Shown here: in pieces, positions 63,626 to 64,000 of the stretch
Position numbering within the stretch: the stretch's first letter is position 1
How the letters are laid out: every line of letters begins with the position of its first letter
Assembly: GCF_027580225.2 (NCBI RefSeq)
Contig: NC_073361.2
Span: 31,277,001 to 31,341,000 of the forward strand
Length of the DNA stretch: 64,000 nucleotides
Reading direction: 5' to 3'
Source of the DNA: Misgurnus anguillicaudatus
Lineage: Eukaryota; Chordata; Actinopteri; Cypriniformes; Cobitidae
The notes under the pieces: generated by a model
Databases searched by the model: none
What the model saw: only the letters and a program-made list of their open reading frames with translations
Told to the model about the DNA's origin: nothing
Program-made: the position numbers and the translations under genes

Positions 63626-64000
63626 TCACCCCCAAATCAAAAGAAATAAGAAATTGTATTTAGTCTACAAAGTGCTTTAATTTACAGCAGTGAGAATCTG
63701 GAAGGATAGCATAGTTTTATGACCTATTTAGCAATTTCTTATTTCGTGCTTTGCTTTGGGGGTAAACCGTGACCCGGACTGAATGGGTTCTGGATGAGAT
63801 TCAGCCGGTAAAGAACAGGATTTTACTGTCAGTTATGGGTGAAATGTTTTGCATGTTGGGTAATGTATGGACATATGATAATACTTGATTCTGGTGGATG
63901 GGAACACGCGTGCCGGTGGACTTTATCTGTGTAAACCATCTCTTTTAATTTATTTATTTAGTGTTTTAGTAAAGTTAAAGCTTTCCAAGAAAAGCACAAG
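63626..64000. other. Downstream of capn15, no feature
   Basis: No exon-like signal or recognisable repeat was seen to the end of the window. Confidence 0.4.

Overview
The window reads as nuclear DNA from a teleost fish, most likely a cyprinid. The signs are vertebrate intron-exon structure with GT-AG splice sites, long AT-rich introns, many CA/GA/AT microsatellites, and a dense load of short non-autonomous DNA transposons of types I know from cyprinid genomes. No bacterial, viral, rRNA, tRNA-gene or CRISPR features were seen.

Right half (about 43.7-63.6 kb, + strand): one complete gene, capn15 (calpain-15, homologue of Drosophila small optic lobes). A GC-rich NRF1-type promoter region lies at 43.7-44.3 kb and a probable 5' exon at 45.06-45.50 kb. 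A large zinc-finger exon (51,549-53,028) is followed by ten exons carrying the calpain Cys/His/Asn protease core and the C-terminal SOH region. They end in a TGA at 63,324-63,326 with a poly(A) signal 271 bases downstream. From the ATG at 51,571 the splice frame closes perfectly and gives 1,087 residues. The upstream exon is open in the same frame and would add 68 residues beginning Met-Gly-Ser-Ser-Ala-Ser, a textbook N-myristoylation signal.

Left half (about 0.9-37.5 kb, - strand): part of a second gene, head-to-head with capn15. I do not recognise it. Its exons share one continuous frame across good splice sites: a first coding exon at 30,225-30,107, then 25,954-25,776, 23,888-23,665 and, after an intron of about 22.7 kb, 983-943. 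It runs off the left edge. The product is basic, Ser/Arg/Pro-rich and full of basophilic phosphorylation-type sites. An alternative first coding exon (34,213-34,179), an in-phase 57-nt cassette exon (29,839-29,783) and a non-coding exon 1 (ending 37,253) are also plausible.

Between and inside the genes: promoter-like blocks at 37.0-37.5 and 40.7-41.1 kb both contain RFX X-box-like palindromes. A further perfect X-box palindrome is at 15,951. Much of the remaining DNA is transposon-derived. At least eight elements have TTAA at one or both ends (piggyBac-like). There are three nested insertions, a foldback element with 200-bp arms, a 46-bp-arm hairpin present twice, two tRNA-type SINE remnants, a (GT)68 tract, and a degenerate minisatellite-bearing element just upstream of the capn15 zinc-finger exon. 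Coordinates of repeats without clear ends are approximate.
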